The position numbers were made by a program, and so were the translations under genes. Shown piece after piece: positions 1 through 8,824 of a stretch of DNA of 64,000 bases. Numbering within the stretch: the stretch's first letter is position 1; every line of letters starts with the position of its first letter. A model generated the notes under the pieces. It had not been told where the DNA came from, did no database searches, and saw only the letters and a list, made by a program, of their open reading frames with translations. This DNA comes from Bacteroidetes bacterium GWF2_43_63 (GTDB lineage: Bacteria > Bacteroidota > Bacteroidia > Bacteroidales > DTU049), in NCBI GenBank assembly GCA_001769275.1, contig MEOQ01000042.1, forward strand, positions 124,001-188,000. Reading direction: 5' to 3'.

Positions 1-383
1 AGTACCTCAGTATCTGTATGGCTTTTAAATTCATATCCGCGGTTAATCAATTCTTCTTTCAGAATGGCGTAATTTTCAATAATTCCATTGTGAATCATAG
101 CCATTTTTCCGGAAGGAGAAACATGCGGATGTGCATTCACCTGGTTGGGCTCACCGTGTGTGGCCCAGCGTGTATGAGCGATTCCAATAGTTCCGCTTAG
201 ATTCTCATTTTTAACCAATTCTTCCAGATCACGGACTTTTCCCATGCTTTTGAAAACACGCAGGCCGCCATTAACCAGAGCAACTCCGGCGCTGTCATAA
301 CCTCGGTATTCAAGACGATGTAAACCATTAATCAGAATAGGATAGGCCTGACGTGGCCCCAGATAACCAACAATTCCACACAT
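1..383 (-). CDS. glmS: Glutamine-fructose-6-phosphate aminotransferase, N-terminal part (runs off the window)
   Basis: Makes glucosamine-6-phosphate from fructose-6-phosphate and glutamine, the entry step to peptidoglycan and lipopolysaccharide amino sugars, in the cytoplasm. The visible ~127 residues are the class II glutamine amidotransferase domain. The protein begins MCGIVGYLG, so Cys2 becomes the N-terminal nucleophile after Met removal. Further in are [22 protein letters not shown] and HNGIIENY, all family hallmarks. The isomerase domains lie beyond base 1. The gene sits just downstream of the DUF4270 lipoprotein gene on the same strand (about 20 bp gap), a pairing common in Bacteroidota, so co-transcription is likely. 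Partial only because of the window edge. Confidence 0.97.
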   Translation of the reverse strand, partial: MCGIVGYLGPRQAYPILINGLHRLEYRGYDSAGVALVNGGLRVFKSMGKVRDLEELVKNENLSGTIGIAHTRWATHGEPNQVNAHPHVSPSGKMAMIHNGIIENYAILKEELINRGYEFKSHTDTEV

Positions 384-404
384 AACAGATAAGTTTTATT
401 GATT

Positions 405-1748
405 TTATTGAATCAAAGTGTATGTTAATTCAAGTTTCATCGGATTGGCGTTGTCGGGGCCGTTAAGGATAACCCTGTTGCCGTAAATAGACGTGCCGCT
501 GACCATAAGTACATATCCATAGGACGTTTTCCCCCCGGTAATTAAGTCCTGCATGTGTCTTGTAATCACAAAACGGTAACAGCCAAGATTTTCATCATAA
601 AAGCCACCGTATGTTTCAGCATCTATAGTGTTGTCGCTCAGAAATGCATAATCTCCATCTTCGTCAAGTGCTACCAGCGCCAGTTTGACTGGTCGCGGAT
701 AATTCTCATTGGTGACATCTGACTGGTCGGCAGGAATAAAAAGCTCTGCCCTGTTTATAATCACCGAGAATGCGCTATTGAGTGATTCAATGTCGGGAAA
801 TTTTAGTACAACTTCTGTTCCTCCGAGTGGCTGAAGATATAGTTTTTGTTGACCCAGTGCTGTATCGCCGTTCACCTGAGCAAGGAGATCGGGATTGCCA
901 CCGGCAAAAGAGTAATGGTTGAAATTATTGTAACGGGCACAAGCCATAGTGATATTAAACTTATAGCTAAGCGTGTCGGTGTCGTTGTGATAGTAAACCG
1001 AAAGGCCTGAATTGGCTGAAAGCACATCGAAAGAAATGATTGAACCGTTTTGGTTTTCCAATGTGGGGACAACACTTATTCCGTGGAAGAATTCTTCAAA
1101 GGTTGCATTTGATGACAAAGCCCCCATGGTGGATGCTTCAACAACGCGTTTGCCCAGATTCTTATCCAGCGGAATCCGCAGCTGCGGTCCAAGTCTTTCG
1201 CCGTCTATATAAATGCTGTCATTGTTGTTCGGCAAAAACGAAATGCTTCCAAGCCTTTGGCCTGATTCAATGGGCGAAAAGGCGTAATAGGAGCTGTCGG
1301 GCGAAATGGAGTTTTTTAGCTCGTGCACATTGAAGGTCATCCTGTTGTTTTGTTTATTGTTCCCGTAAATGTTGTAATACTCCAGATGTAAAATCACGGA
1401 GTCGATCACCACATTGTTGCCGAAATCAACATCGGTTCCTGACAGGCGAAGCTGGGTGCAAAACGAAGCTTTGGTTGGTCCGAATACAGGGTCGGTATAA
1501 TAACCGGCCAGACTTACGGCTGTTTCATCCGTTTTCACACTATCGGCCAGTCGGGTAAAGGCCGTGATTAAAAACGTATCTGATTTAACAGCATTGAGTT
1601 CATCGCCGGGTGGCTGAATGTCAAGTCCCAGCTGCTCATCGGCGGTGCATCCTGAAAGGATAAAGCCGGCAGCAATAAGAATTGCAAAAACAGTGTTTGG
1701 CAAAAGTTTGTTGAGTTTGAATCTGATCACCTTATTCATATTAAGCAT
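405..1748 (-). CDS. DUF4270-type outer-envelope lipoprotein
   Basis: A 447-residue exported lipoprotein of unknown function. A basic start and hydrophobic stretch lead to a lipobox (LSGC, Cys about residue 34), so it should be lipid-anchored; in this phylum such proteins usually end in the outer membrane. Past the anchor the chain is beta-rich with the look of the DUF4270 family: repeated AFTRLADS-like and VILHLEYY strands, and a closing pattern of GNRVILNGPDNANPMKLELTY. A second in-frame Met at residue 4 is an equally good start (1739). It lies directly upstream of glmS. The family assignment rests on recognised sequence style and on the glmS neighbour, not on a search. Confidence 0.8.
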   Translation of the reverse strand: MLNMNKVIRFKLNKLLPNTVFAILIAAGFILSGCTADEQLGLDIQPPGDELNAVKSDTFLITAFTRLADSVKTDETAVSLAGYYTDPVFGPTKASFCTQLRLSGTDVDFGNNVVIDSVILHLEYYNIYGNNKQNNRMTFNVHELKNSISPDSSYYAFSPIESGQRLGSISFLPNNNDSIYIDGERLGPQLRIPLDKNLGKRVVEASTMGALSSNATFEEFFHGISVVPTLENQNGSIISFDVLSANSGLSVYYHNDTDTLSYKFNITMACARYNNFNHYSFAGGNPDLLAQVNGDTALGQQKLYLQPLGGTEVVLKFPDIESLNSAFSVIINRAELFIPADQSDVTNENYPRPVKLALVALDEDGDYAFLSDNTIDAETYGGFYDENLGCYRFVITRHMQDLITGGKTSYGYVLMVSGTSIYGNRVILNGPDNANPMKLELTYTLIQ

Positions 1749-1782
1749 GCAAAATTAGCAAAATAACTCGAATTGCCGTGGT

Positions 1783-3012
1783 TTATTGTGCTGCATTGCC
1801 GGCTGGCTCTTCAGGCTTTGGTTCTGCAGGAGTTTCATGCGGTTTTGCTTTTGTTTTTTTGTTTTGCATCAGACCGAACATCATAAACAGCGCTGTGATT
1901 ATCACAATCTGAATAACGAGCGAAGTGCTGATCAGACCAATTTTGTCGCTCTGTGCAATAGACAGAAAAAGAAGAATTGTAATGAGTCCGCGCGGAGCAA
2001 TGAATAAAATGGACTTTTCGGTTATTTTCAACAGCTTCATGAAAGCCAAACGGATGATGAAAATCGCGGCGGTAATGGCCATGGCCCACGGCAGACTTTC
2101 GGTGTCGAGCAGATCTTCAGTTTCGATCATAAAACCAAAAAGAAGAAAAAACAAAGTCCTGATCAGAAAGGATCCCTCAGCAACAATTTCCTTGAATCGC
2201 AGGTGTTCTTTTTTTAGCGACTCGATGTGAAAAACCTTTACCCATTTCACCTTCCGCAACAGTTCAAGATTTGCAAGAAAAATTCCAAACAACATTATAA
2301 ATATGAGTCCGGGCAGATGGAGAATTTTTGTAATAGCATATAGCAAAATAATCAGCATGATGATTGGTACAAACTTTACATGATGCGTAATTGAATGCAA
2401 AAGCACTGAAAGGCCCATGATCCCAACAAATGAAATTGCCAGTGTAATCAGTATCTGAAGAAAAAAGTTTCCGAATGTGAGCCAGCCGAAACTGTCATTC
2501 AGAGCAACAAAATTGAAGATAACCACTCCGATTATATCGGAAAGACTGGACTCATAAGTAACCAGCTCTCTGTTGGCTTTGCTGAGCAATTGTGCGCTGG
2601 GTATTGCAATGGCGCTGCTGATCACGCATAGCGGAATAACGTTTATCAGAGCAGTTTTGAACGAAACGTCCGTTACATTCTGAACAATGATTGCCAGCCC
2701 GGCTCCGAGTATCAGCATTGGCAAGAATGCCATCAGCGTGGAGTGTATTACAACCTTTTTTTTCGACCGGTTCAATTCAAGATCCATGGACCCTTCAAGC
2801 ACGATGAGAATAAGCCCGATGGTTCCAATCACCGGAAGTGCTTCGGTGAGGTCGGGAACGTTAATGTTAAACTGAATGGCAATCTGTCGCAACAGCCATC
2901 CAATCAGCAGCAGTAAAATAACGGACGGAATTTTTGTTCTTGCTGAAGTGAGATCAAAAATATACGATATGAGAATCAGAACGCAAAGTGTGATAATAAT
3001 ACTTGTTGTCAT
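1783..3012 (-). CDS. Cation:proton antiporter (CPA family membrane protein)
   Basis: An integral membrane antiporter of 409 residues that probably exchanges Na+ or K+ for H+. Roughly a dozen hydrophobic segments fill residues 1-385. The pattern GLILIVLEGSMDLELN near residue 75 resembles the fourth or fifth helix region of CPA1/CPA2 exchangers. A segment with SSLSDIIGVVIFNFVA near residue 155 carries an acidic residue in a helix where the family has its transport aspartate. The C-terminal ~25 residues are a charged, proline-rich cytoplasmic tail (KPHETPAEPKPEEP). No TrkA-type regulatory domain is present. Transcribed away from glyS. Substrate cannot be decided from the sequence. Confidence 0.85.
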   Translation of the reverse strand: MTTSIIITLCVLILISYIFDLTSARTKIPSVILLLLIGWLLRQIAIQFNINVPDLTEALPVIGTIGLILIVLEGSMDLELNRSKKKVVIHSTLMAFLPMLILGAGLAIIVQNVTDVSFKTALINVIPLCVISSAIAIPSAQLLSKANRELVTYESSLSDIIGVVIFNFVALNDSFGWLTFGNFFLQILITLAISFVGIMGLSVLLHSITHHVKFVPIIMLIILLYAITKILHLPGLIFIMLFGIFLANLELLRKVKWVKVFHIESLKKEHLRFKEIVAEGSFLIRTLFFLLFGFMIETEDLLDTESLPWAMAITAAIFIIRLAFMKLLKITEKSILFIAPRGLITILLFLSIAQSDKIGLISTSLVIQIVIITALFMMFGLMQNKKTKAKPHETPAEPKPEEPAGNAAQ

Positions 3013-3238
3013 ACTTTAATAGGCGTAGTTGAGGTTTTCAGCTTTCAAAAATACGTATTTTTTTATTGTGTTTCCGGACAAAACCGACGTTTTCTTTTCT
3101 AAAAGCCGCAGCCATCCAGCATTTCATAGTTCAGAGCAACGCGAAGAACATGGAATAGTTGGGTGAGACACATCCGTGATCAAAAAAAGCGCAGCACTTC
3201 AAAAAAAGGAATGTCCACAATAGCAATGCGATATTTAT

Positions 3239-3246
3239 TACTTTTG
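3239..3246 (+). promoter_or_regulatory. Putative -7 box of the glyS promoter
   Basis: TACTTTTG fits the Bacteroidota -7 consensus TAnnTTTG and lies 24 bp before the glyS start codon. No convincing TTTG -33 element is evident at the usual distance. Confidence 0.5.
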
Positions 3247-3270
3247 CACCCTCATTAAACAACACATCCC

Positions 3271-4794
3271 ATGAGCGACGACCTTTTTAAAAAAATTGTT
3301 TCCCATGCCAAGGAATACGGTTTTATTTTTCCTTCTTCTGAAATTTATGACGGACTGAGTGCCGTGTACGACTATGGTCAGTATGGCTCGGAACTCAAAA
3401 ACAATATTCGCAGCTACTGGTGGAAAAGCATGGTGCAGATGCACGAAAATATTGTTGGAATCGATGCGGCTATTTTTATGCATCCTACAACCTGGAAAGC
3501 ATCCGGCCATGTCGATGCATTCAACGATCCGCTCATCGATAACAAAGACAGCAAAAAGCGTTATCGCGCCGATGTGCTGATTGAAGATTATGCGGAAAAG
3601 CAATTCGAAAAAGCAGAAAAAGAAATAGAAAAAGCAAAGAAACGTTTTGGTGATACTTTTGACGAAGCTCTGTTTCGCAGCACCAATCCACGCGTGCTGG
3701 AGTACCGGAAAAAAGGCGACGATGCCGTGCATCAAATGGCTACTTTGCTCGAAGCCGGCGATCTTGAAGGTGTTCGTCAACTTATCGTTGATCTCGAAAT
3801 CGTTTGCCCAATGAGCGGTTCACGCAACTGGACCGATGTCAGACAATTCAATCTGATGTTCGAAACCCGCATGGGATCAGTTGCCGAAGGGGCCGAATCC
3901 ATTTATCTTCGTCCTGAAACAGCGCAGGGAATTTTTGTGAATTTCATGAATGTTTATAAAACCGGTCGCATGAAAATTCCGTTTGGAATTGCACAGACCG
4001 GCAAAGCTTTCCGCAACGAAATAGTGGCTCGTCAATTTATTTTTCGCATGCGCGAATTCGAGCAGATGGAAATGCAGTTTTTTGTGAAGCCCGGAACCGA
4101 AATGGAATGGTACGAAAAATGGCGCGAAGAGCGAATGAGATGGCATATGTCCATGGGTATTCCGGCTTCGAAATATCGCTGGCACAATCATGAAAAACTG
4201 GCGCATTATGCCAACGCTGCTGCTGATATTGAATTCCAATTTCCATTTGGTTTCAAGGAACTGGAAGGTGTTCACAGCCGTACCGATTTCGATTTAAACG
4301 CGCATCAGAAATTCAGCGGAAAGAAACTTCAGTATTTCGATCCTGAATCAAACGAAAACTATGTGCCTTACGTGGTAGAAACTTCGATAGGTCTCGATCG
4401 CACATTCCTGGCTGTTTTCAGTCATGCGTTCGAAGAGCAGACGCTCGAAGATGGCTCTGTACGCACCGTTTTGCATATTCCGCATTTTCTCGCCCCCATC
4501 AAAGCCGCTGTGCTTCCGCTGGTGAAAAAAGATGGTATGCCGGAAGTCGCCATGAAAATCGTGGAGGATCTTCGTCAGGAATTTATGGTGCAGTACGACG
4601 AAAAAGATGCCATTGGTCGCCGCTACCGCAGACAGGATGCCATCGGAACTCCTTTCTGCATCACGGTGGATAATGAAACAATGGAAAATAATACGGTCAC
4701 CATTCGTGAGCGCGACAGCATGGAGCAGATCCGGATTCCTGCAGAAAACCTGATAAATGTTTTGTCGGAGAAACTGAGACCAAAGAAAGTGTAA
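3271..4794 (+). CDS. glyS: Glycyl-tRNA synthetase (single-chain, class II)
   Basis: Charges tRNA-Gly with glycine in the cytoplasm. The 507-residue single chain is the eukaryote/archaea-like homodimeric type, not the alpha/beta tetramer of many bacteria. Visible signatures are [18 protein letters not shown] at the N-terminus (motif 1 area), the [19 protein letters not shown] block near residue 175, [14 protein letters not shown], and [20 protein letters not shown] (motif 2). [14 protein letters not shown] is motif 3. The C-terminal anticodon-binding domain is recognisable from [15 protein letters not shown] on. Monocistronic by spacing, with its own -7 box. Length and all three class II motifs are intact. 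Confidence 0.97.
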   Translation: MSDDLFKKIVSHAKEYGFIFPSSEIYDGLSAVYDYGQYGSELKNNIRSYWWKSMVQMHENIVGIDAAIFMHPTTWKASGHVDAFNDPLIDNKDSKKRYRADVLIEDYAEKQFEKAEKEIEKAKKRFGDTFDEALFRSTNPRVLEYRKKGDDAVHQMATLLEAGDLEGVRQLIVDLEIVCPMSGSRNWTDVRQFNLMFETRMGSVAEGAESIYLRPETAQGIFVNFMNVYKTGRMKIPFGIAQTGKAFRNEIVARQFIFRMREFEQMEMQFFVKPGTEMEWYEKWREERMRWHMSMGIPASKYRWHNHEKLAHYANAAADIEFQFPFGFKELEGVHSRTDFDLNAHQKFSGKKLQYFDPESNENYVPYVVETSIGLDRTFLAVFSHAFEEQTLEDGSVRTVLHIPHFLAPIKAAVLPLVKKDGMPEVAMKIVEDLRQEFMVQYDEKDAIGRRYRRQDAIGTPFCITVDNETMENNTVTIRERDSMEQIRIPAENLINVLSEKLRPKKV

Positions 4795-4822
4795 CTTTGT
4801 AAATCATCAAAAAATCATTGTT

Positions 4823-5002
4823 ATGACAACCGAAGAAAAAGTACTTGACGCCATGAATAAAGGTGGCAAAGCCATGTCGGCCGGACAGATCGCTGAAGCA
4901 ACAGGAATCGATCGCAAAGAAGTTGACAAAGCAATGAAAACGCTAAAGACCAGTGGCAAGATTGAATCACCGAAGATGTGCTACTGGCAGCCAAAGAAAT
5001 AA
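4823..5002 (+). CDS. Small winged-helix DNA-binding-like protein
   Basis: A 59-residue protein starting [20 protein letters not shown] and ending in the aromatic/basic tail CYWQPKK. The middle ([20 protein letters not shown]) reads as a helix-turn-helix, followed by a short recognition-to-wing segment ([12 protein letters not shown]). It is essentially a minimal MarR/ArsR-like winged helix with no other domain. It lies 28 bp after glyS and 15 bp before the S41 protease gene on the same strand, so the three may share a transcript. Whether it binds DNA or a protein partner is not shown by the sequence. Confidence 0.8.
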   Translation: MTTEEKVLDAMNKGGKAMSAGQIAEATGIDRKEVDKAMKTLKTSGKIESPKMCYWQPKK

Positions 5003-5017
5003 TCTGAGATTCCCGCA

Positions 5018-6592
5018 ATGCATAAACCACTTCAACCGCTCATTTACGCTTTATTGCTTGCTGCAGGATTGGCAGGCGGATATTTTCTTTCCGGTTTTTC
5101 GGGAAGGTCCGAAACTTCTACTCAGAAGCAGGGCAAAATTGATGAAGTCATTCAATATGCGTATGACAACTATGTTGACAGCATAGGATATGACGCTTTG
5201 GTTGATGATGCCATCGCGGGAATGCTTGAAAAGCTTGACCCGCACTCGGTTTATATTCCGAAACTTGAGCTGGATGCTGTTAATGATCAGCTCAGCGGAT
5301 CGTTTGAAGGAATTGGAGTGCAGTTTCGGATCGAAGAAGATACCATCATCGTTATTGATCCTATTGCCAACGGTCCCAGTGCCCGTAAAGGCGTCATGCC
5401 CGGCGATCGTATTGTAAAAGTGGATGGAAAAACAGTGGCGGGCATTGGTATAAAAAACGATGATGTTCTGAAATTGCTGAAGGGTCCGAAAGGAACCAAA
5501 GTTGTTCTGGGCATTTTCAGAAAAGGTGTTAAAGGGTTGCGCGATTACACCATCATCCGTGATGTTATTCCGCTCAATAGTCTGGATGCGGCTTTCATGA
5601 TAAACAAATCGACCGGTTACATTAAGTTGAATTCATTTTCCGCAACTACTTATGATGAATTTGTCGAGGCCATGAATGAGTTGCAGCCTGCCGGCATGCA
5701 AAACCTGATTCTTGATTTGCGCGACAATGGTGGCGGATATCTTGATTATGCCGTTGATATTGCTGATGATTTTCTTCCCGAAGGAAGCACCATAGTTTAT
5801 ACAAAAGGATTACACCGAAAGGATAAGTTTTACCATTCGCGCAATGGTGGCCGCTTCGAAGATGGTAAGGTTGTGATTCTGATTGATGAGTTTTCTGCTT
5901 CGGCCAGCGAAATTCTTGCAGGTGCTGTTCAGGACAATGACCGTGGACTCATCATCGGGCGTCGCTCGTTTGGAAAAGGACTGGTACAGGAACAGCATGA
6001 ACTGAAGGATGGATCAGCTTTTCGCTTAACCGTGGCCAGGTATTATACACCCAGTGGCCGTTGCATTCAGCGCCCATACGAAGAAGGATATGAAGAGTAT
6101 TATCTCGATTTCTACAAGTCGCTTATGCTCAACGATTCTGCAGCGCGCGAATACAATCTGAAAAAGAATGACACGCTGGTTTACCGCACCAGCAAAGGTC
6201 GTCCTGTGTATGGCGGAGGCGGCATTATTCCGGACTCACTTGTTCTGCATGATTACACAATGAGTCAGGGTTTTCAAACCGGATTTTTCTCATCCGGAAA
6301 ACTATTCGAATTGGTTTTTCAGTTTGTAGATGGTAACAGAAAAAGCATAAAAACCAAATATCCTGATATCGCTAAATTCAAAAACGGATTTCAGGTTCCG
6401 GAGGTAGTGACCAATGCAGTTTTTGCTGCGGGAGGAATTAATTCAGGGACCGTCGCAGCACAGGATAAAGCTACCGGGGAAGCTTTTGTAAAAGCCAATA
6501 TCGCGCGTGAATTATTCGGTATCGAAGCGTACTACCAGATAATCATTCACAATGATAACATGGTGAAAGAGGCGCTGGAATATTTCAATTAA
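5018..6592 (+). CDS. S41 family C-terminal processing peptidase
   Basis: A membrane-anchored periplasmic serine protease of the CtpA/Prc type, 524 residues. Residues ~5-27 are an uncleaved signal or transmembrane anchor. A PDZ domain follows at about 90-180 (GIGVQFRIEEDTIIVIDPI, then MPGDRIVKVDGK), where substrate C-termini would bind. The S41 catalytic domain spans ~190-380. It contains LDLRDNGGGYLDYAVDIADD, the nucleophile region DEFSASASEILAGA, and the general-base lysine in RRSFGKGLVQ. This Ser-Lys dyad is intact. The last ~120 residues are a C-terminal extension. The stop codon TAA (6590-6592) is shared with the apparent target duplication of the element at 6594-6776. Confidence 0.93.
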   Translation: MHKPLQPLIYALLLAAGLAGGYFLSGFSGRSETSTQKQGKIDEVIQYAYDNYVDSIGYDALVDDAIAGMLEKLDPHSVYIPKLELDAVNDQLSGSFEGIGVQFRIEEDTIIVIDPIANGPSARKGVMPGDRIVKVDGKTVAGIGIKNDDVLKLLKGPKGTKVVLGIFRKGVKGLRDYTIIRDVIPLNSLDAAFMINKSTGYIKLNSFSATTYDEFVEAMNELQPAGMQNLILDLRDNGGGYLDYAVDIADDFLPEGSTIVYTKGLHRKDKFYHSRNGGRFEDGKVVILIDEFSASASEILAGAVQDNDRGLIIGRRSFGKGLVQEQHELKDGSAFRLTVARYYTPSGRCIQRPYEEGYEEYYLDFYKSLMLNDSAAREYNLKKNDTLVYRTSKGRPVYGGGGIIPDSLVLHDYTMSQGFQTGFFSSGKLFELVFQFVDGNRKSIKTKYPDIAKFKNGFQVPEVVTNAVFAAGGINSGTVAAQDKATGEAFVKANIARELFGIEAYYQIIIHNDNMVKEALEYFN

Positions 6593-6593
6593 T

Positions 6594-6776
6594 GGGCATC
6601 TCTAAAAACCCATTTTTGTCATATTGAGCCCCGCCGCTGTCATCCAGAGCGGAGTCGAAGGATGAATAGCGGGGTAAACTCCGTCGAAATATCGCTGCAA
6701 TCAACTAAATGTCAACCTTGTTAAATCGTGAGAAGACTTGTTGATTGCATACAAAATGAGGTTTTTAGAAGTGCCC
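6594..6776. mobile_element. 183-bp MITE-like element with terminal inverted repeats and TAAT target duplication
   Basis: The left end reads GGGCATCTCTAAAAACC and the right end, reverse-complemented, GGGCACTTCTAAAAACC; similarity continues through the following CATTTT-like stretch. TAAT flanks both sides (6590-6593 and 6777-6780), as a 4-bp target duplication would. There is no open frame inside. The interior holds the widespread motif CTGTCATCC-GAGCGGAGTCGAAGGA and a TAAACTCCGTCGAAAT block that recurs near 11960-12030. The left end recurs inverted at 12475-12502. The termini look like those of a DDE transposon, from which this non-autonomous element would derive. Confidence 0.65.
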
Positions 6777-6809
6777 TAATGTTTGTTTCGAAACAGGTCG
6801 GGTTAGGGC

Positions 6810-6947
6810 ATTGCACAGTTTGTGGTAAAAGAATCAGCCCTGGAATATGGGGTTAGCCGAAACACTTTTCGCAGGTGGCTTAAACCGATAGAAAAGAAAC
6901 CGGGTAATAGCCTTGTTAGAAGGTTTAATTTCAATAGTTTTCATTGA
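6810..6947 (+). pseudogene. Fragment of a small helix-turn-helix protein
   Basis: An open stretch reading AQFVVKESALEYGVSRNTF followed by RRWLKPIEKKPGN, with a stop at 6945. The ALEYGVSRNTFRRWL segment looks like the helix-turn-helix of small Bacteroidota DNA-binding proteins or transposase-like HTH modules, cut off soon after the second helix. There is no ATG; a GTG at 6822 is the only plausible start, and a stop lies just upstream. The 3' end runs into the hairpin at 6928-6999. Probably a degraded remnant. Confidence 0.35.
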
Positions 6948-6999
6948 AGGCCCAGTACGCTGGTCTTCATGATAAAATTCAATTGAAAACTATTGAAAT
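6928..6999. repeat. Large intergenic inverted repeat (hairpin)
   Basis: The arm ATTTCAATAGTTTTCATTGAA (6928-6948) pairs with 6978-6999 with a single one-base bulge. An alternative inner stem TGAAGGCCCAG/CTGGTCTTCA is nested around a TACG tetraloop. No T-run follows. The sequence is AT-rich and lies between the HTH remnant and the cargo-protein promoter. It may be a transposon-end relic or a structured transcript. Confidence 0.6.
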
Positions 7000-7196
7000 A
7001 TAATCTGTATAGATAATATATCTATTATTTCAAAGTGCCAATTACAAAACCATTCGAAAAACGGGTTTACCTGTTTTTGAAATATTGATTTCAACTATTC
7101 TTTTTAAGGACTGAATGAATTATTTGAGATTAAAAACGGTGTGTGTTGGTTCAGAAAACATTCATGAAAAATATAATATTTTGTAATATAATTTAA

Positions 7197-7204
7197 TATC
7201 TTTG
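7197..7204 (+). promoter_or_regulatory. Putative -7 box upstream of the 7223 cargo gene
   Basis: TATCTTTG matches TAnnTTTG exactly and sits 18 bp before the TTG start. The surrounding ~60 bp are very AT-rich. The rest of 7000-7190 holds nothing else I recognise. Confidence 0.5.
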
Positions 7205-7222
7205 GTCACAATATTTTGAAAG

Positions 7223-8689
7223 TTGAAACAAAAAGGTGTATTTCTACTGCTATTCATGGCAATTCTTTATACAAGCCATGCCCAGATTATGTTCCAGCGT
7301 CATTATGGGGGAAGTGGTGATGATATTGCCGGAGATGTACAACAAACCACTGATGGAGGCTATATTATAACCGGCCAGACTAAAAGTTTTGGAGACATCA
7401 ACGGCGATGTATATCTTATCAAAACTAATGAGTACGGTGATACATTGTGGACAAAAAAATATGGAGGTGCTCAATTTGACAGGGGAACTGCTATTCGACA
7501 AACAATTGATGGCGGATTCATTATTGCAGGCAGTACTGAAAGTTTCGGCGCAGGGCAATTGGATGCATACTTAATCAGAATAAACTCTGTTGGTGATACA
7601 TTATGGACCAAGACTTTTGGCGGCACATTACAAGATGAAGCTTATGATGTAATTGAGACAAGTGATGGTTATGCACTTGTTGGTTATTCCATGAGTTATG
7701 CTACTGTATTTTCATCAGTTTATTTGATTAAAACAGATTTAAATGGTAATTTGTCGTGGAGCAAAAACTATGAAAAACTGGAGATTAATGATATAAATGA
7801 ATTTAAGCAAACACCTGATGATGGCTATTTCCTTGCGGCAATGATAAGGAATCAGGGTTCCGCACAAAAAAGCAATATATGGCTTCTTAAAACAGATGAA
7901 TTTGGCGACACCACCTGGACAACTGAAATTGCAAATGATACAAGCAGCTTAATTGTATCATCTGTTGAAACAACTTTGGATAATGGATATGTTTTGGCCG
8001 GTTCTATTGAAGACCCTACGGGTGAAACAGATGCAATGGTTATTAAAACAGACAATACTGGAACTCAACAATGGATAAAGAGATATGACCGGGGTGAAGA
8101 TGAAAGAGCTGCATGTATCAGGAAGACTAGTGATAGTAACTATATTGTATCAGGAATAAAAGATTTTTCAGCAAAAAAGCTCAACAGCACATTTGGAATT
8201 TCAGACCAGACCATGTTGAAATCAGATGAAAAGTTGGTTAGTTCTGATATTCTTTTAATGAAAATAAATCTCAACGGCGACACGCTATGGACAAAAACCT
8301 TTGGGGGCAGTGGAAATGACTGGAGTCGGAAGGTGTTTCAGTCCATTGATAATGGGTTTGTAATACTAGGATTTACCTATAGTTTTTCAGCAGACAATGA
8401 AATATATCTTATTAAAACCAACACATCTGGATTTGCTTCAATTCATGACTTTAACGAATTTAGTTGCTTTATCTATCCCAATCCTTGCAATGGTTTAGTT
8501 CAAATTGAGCTTAGTCAATCAGGGTATTTACCTTTACAATATTCCATACTTGATCTTAACGGAAAAGTCCTTTCAACCGGAACTCTGAATTCAGCTTGCC
8601 AAAGCATCAGCATCCCTTTCAAAGGGCTTTACGTTCTCAATTTTAAAAACAGCAAAATTTCTTTCTCAAAAAAAATAATAGTTGAATAA
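7223..8689 (+). CDS. Type IX secretion cargo protein with repeated GGSGDD/DGGY motifs
   Basis: A 488-residue secreted protein. The signal peptide occupies residues 1-20 (hydrophobic, ending TSHAQ). The body (about 25-395) is a run of roughly 50-residue repeats. Each has a YGGS/FGG turn, a TTDGGYIITG-like strand and a YLIKTNEYGDTLWTK-like strand, suggesting a beta-propeller. The last ~75 residues (FIYPNPCNGLVQIE through KKIIVE) are a Por/type IX C-terminal sorting domain. The protein should therefore cross the outer membrane and be released or anchored at the surface. The start codon is TTG (7223); no in-frame ATG leaves a usable signal peptide. The gene is more AT-rich than its housekeeping neighbours. 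Confidence 0.88.
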   Translation: MKQKGVFLLLFMAILYTSHAQIMFQRHYGGSGDDIAGDVQQTTDGGYIITGQTKSFGDINGDVYLIKTNEYGDTLWTKKYGGAQFDRGTAIRQTIDGGFIIAGSTESFGAGQLDAYLIRINSVGDTLWTKTFGGTLQDEAYDVIETSDGYALVGYSMSYATVFSSVYLIKTDLNGNLSWSKNYEKLEINDINEFKQTPDDGYFLAAMIRNQGSAQKSNIWLLKTDEFGDTTWTTEIANDTSSLIVSSVETTLDNGYVLAGSIEDPTGETDAMVIKTDNTGTQQWIKRYDRGEDERAACIRKTSDSNYIVSGIKDFSAKKLNSTFGISDQTMLKSDEKLVSSDILLMKINLNGDTLWTKTFGGSGNDWSRKVFQSIDNGFVILGFTYSFSADNEIYLIKTNTSGFASIHDFNEFSCFIYPNPCNGLVQIELSQSGYLPLQYSILDLNGKVLSTGTLNSACQSISIPFKGLYVLNFKNSKISFSKKIIVE

Positions 8690-8769
8690 TCAAACCAGAG
8701 CTTATTATTCAAGATACATGCTTGTTTTCATAAAAATCATTTCACTTTCGCCCAACTTTGTAACACTTT

Positions 8770-8817
8770 GCACTACTTCGCCCTGGTTGGTTAACTTTTG
8801 CACCAATAGACCCTGCG
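8770..8817. repeat. 48-bp direct repeat, left copy, bounding the cassette-like block
   Basis: Matches 11621-11668 in the same orientation at 42 of 48 positions, including a 29-bp identical core (8777-8805) containing GGTTGGTTAAC. It lies between the cargo gene and the DJ-1 gene. It could be an attachment-site duplication or a copied promoter segment. Confidence 0.7.
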
Positions 8818-8824
8818 TTCAATA

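Noticed and set aside
3238..3780. 180-codon antisense frame over glyS
   Set aside because: Opposite a strongly conserved synthetase gene; no independent support.
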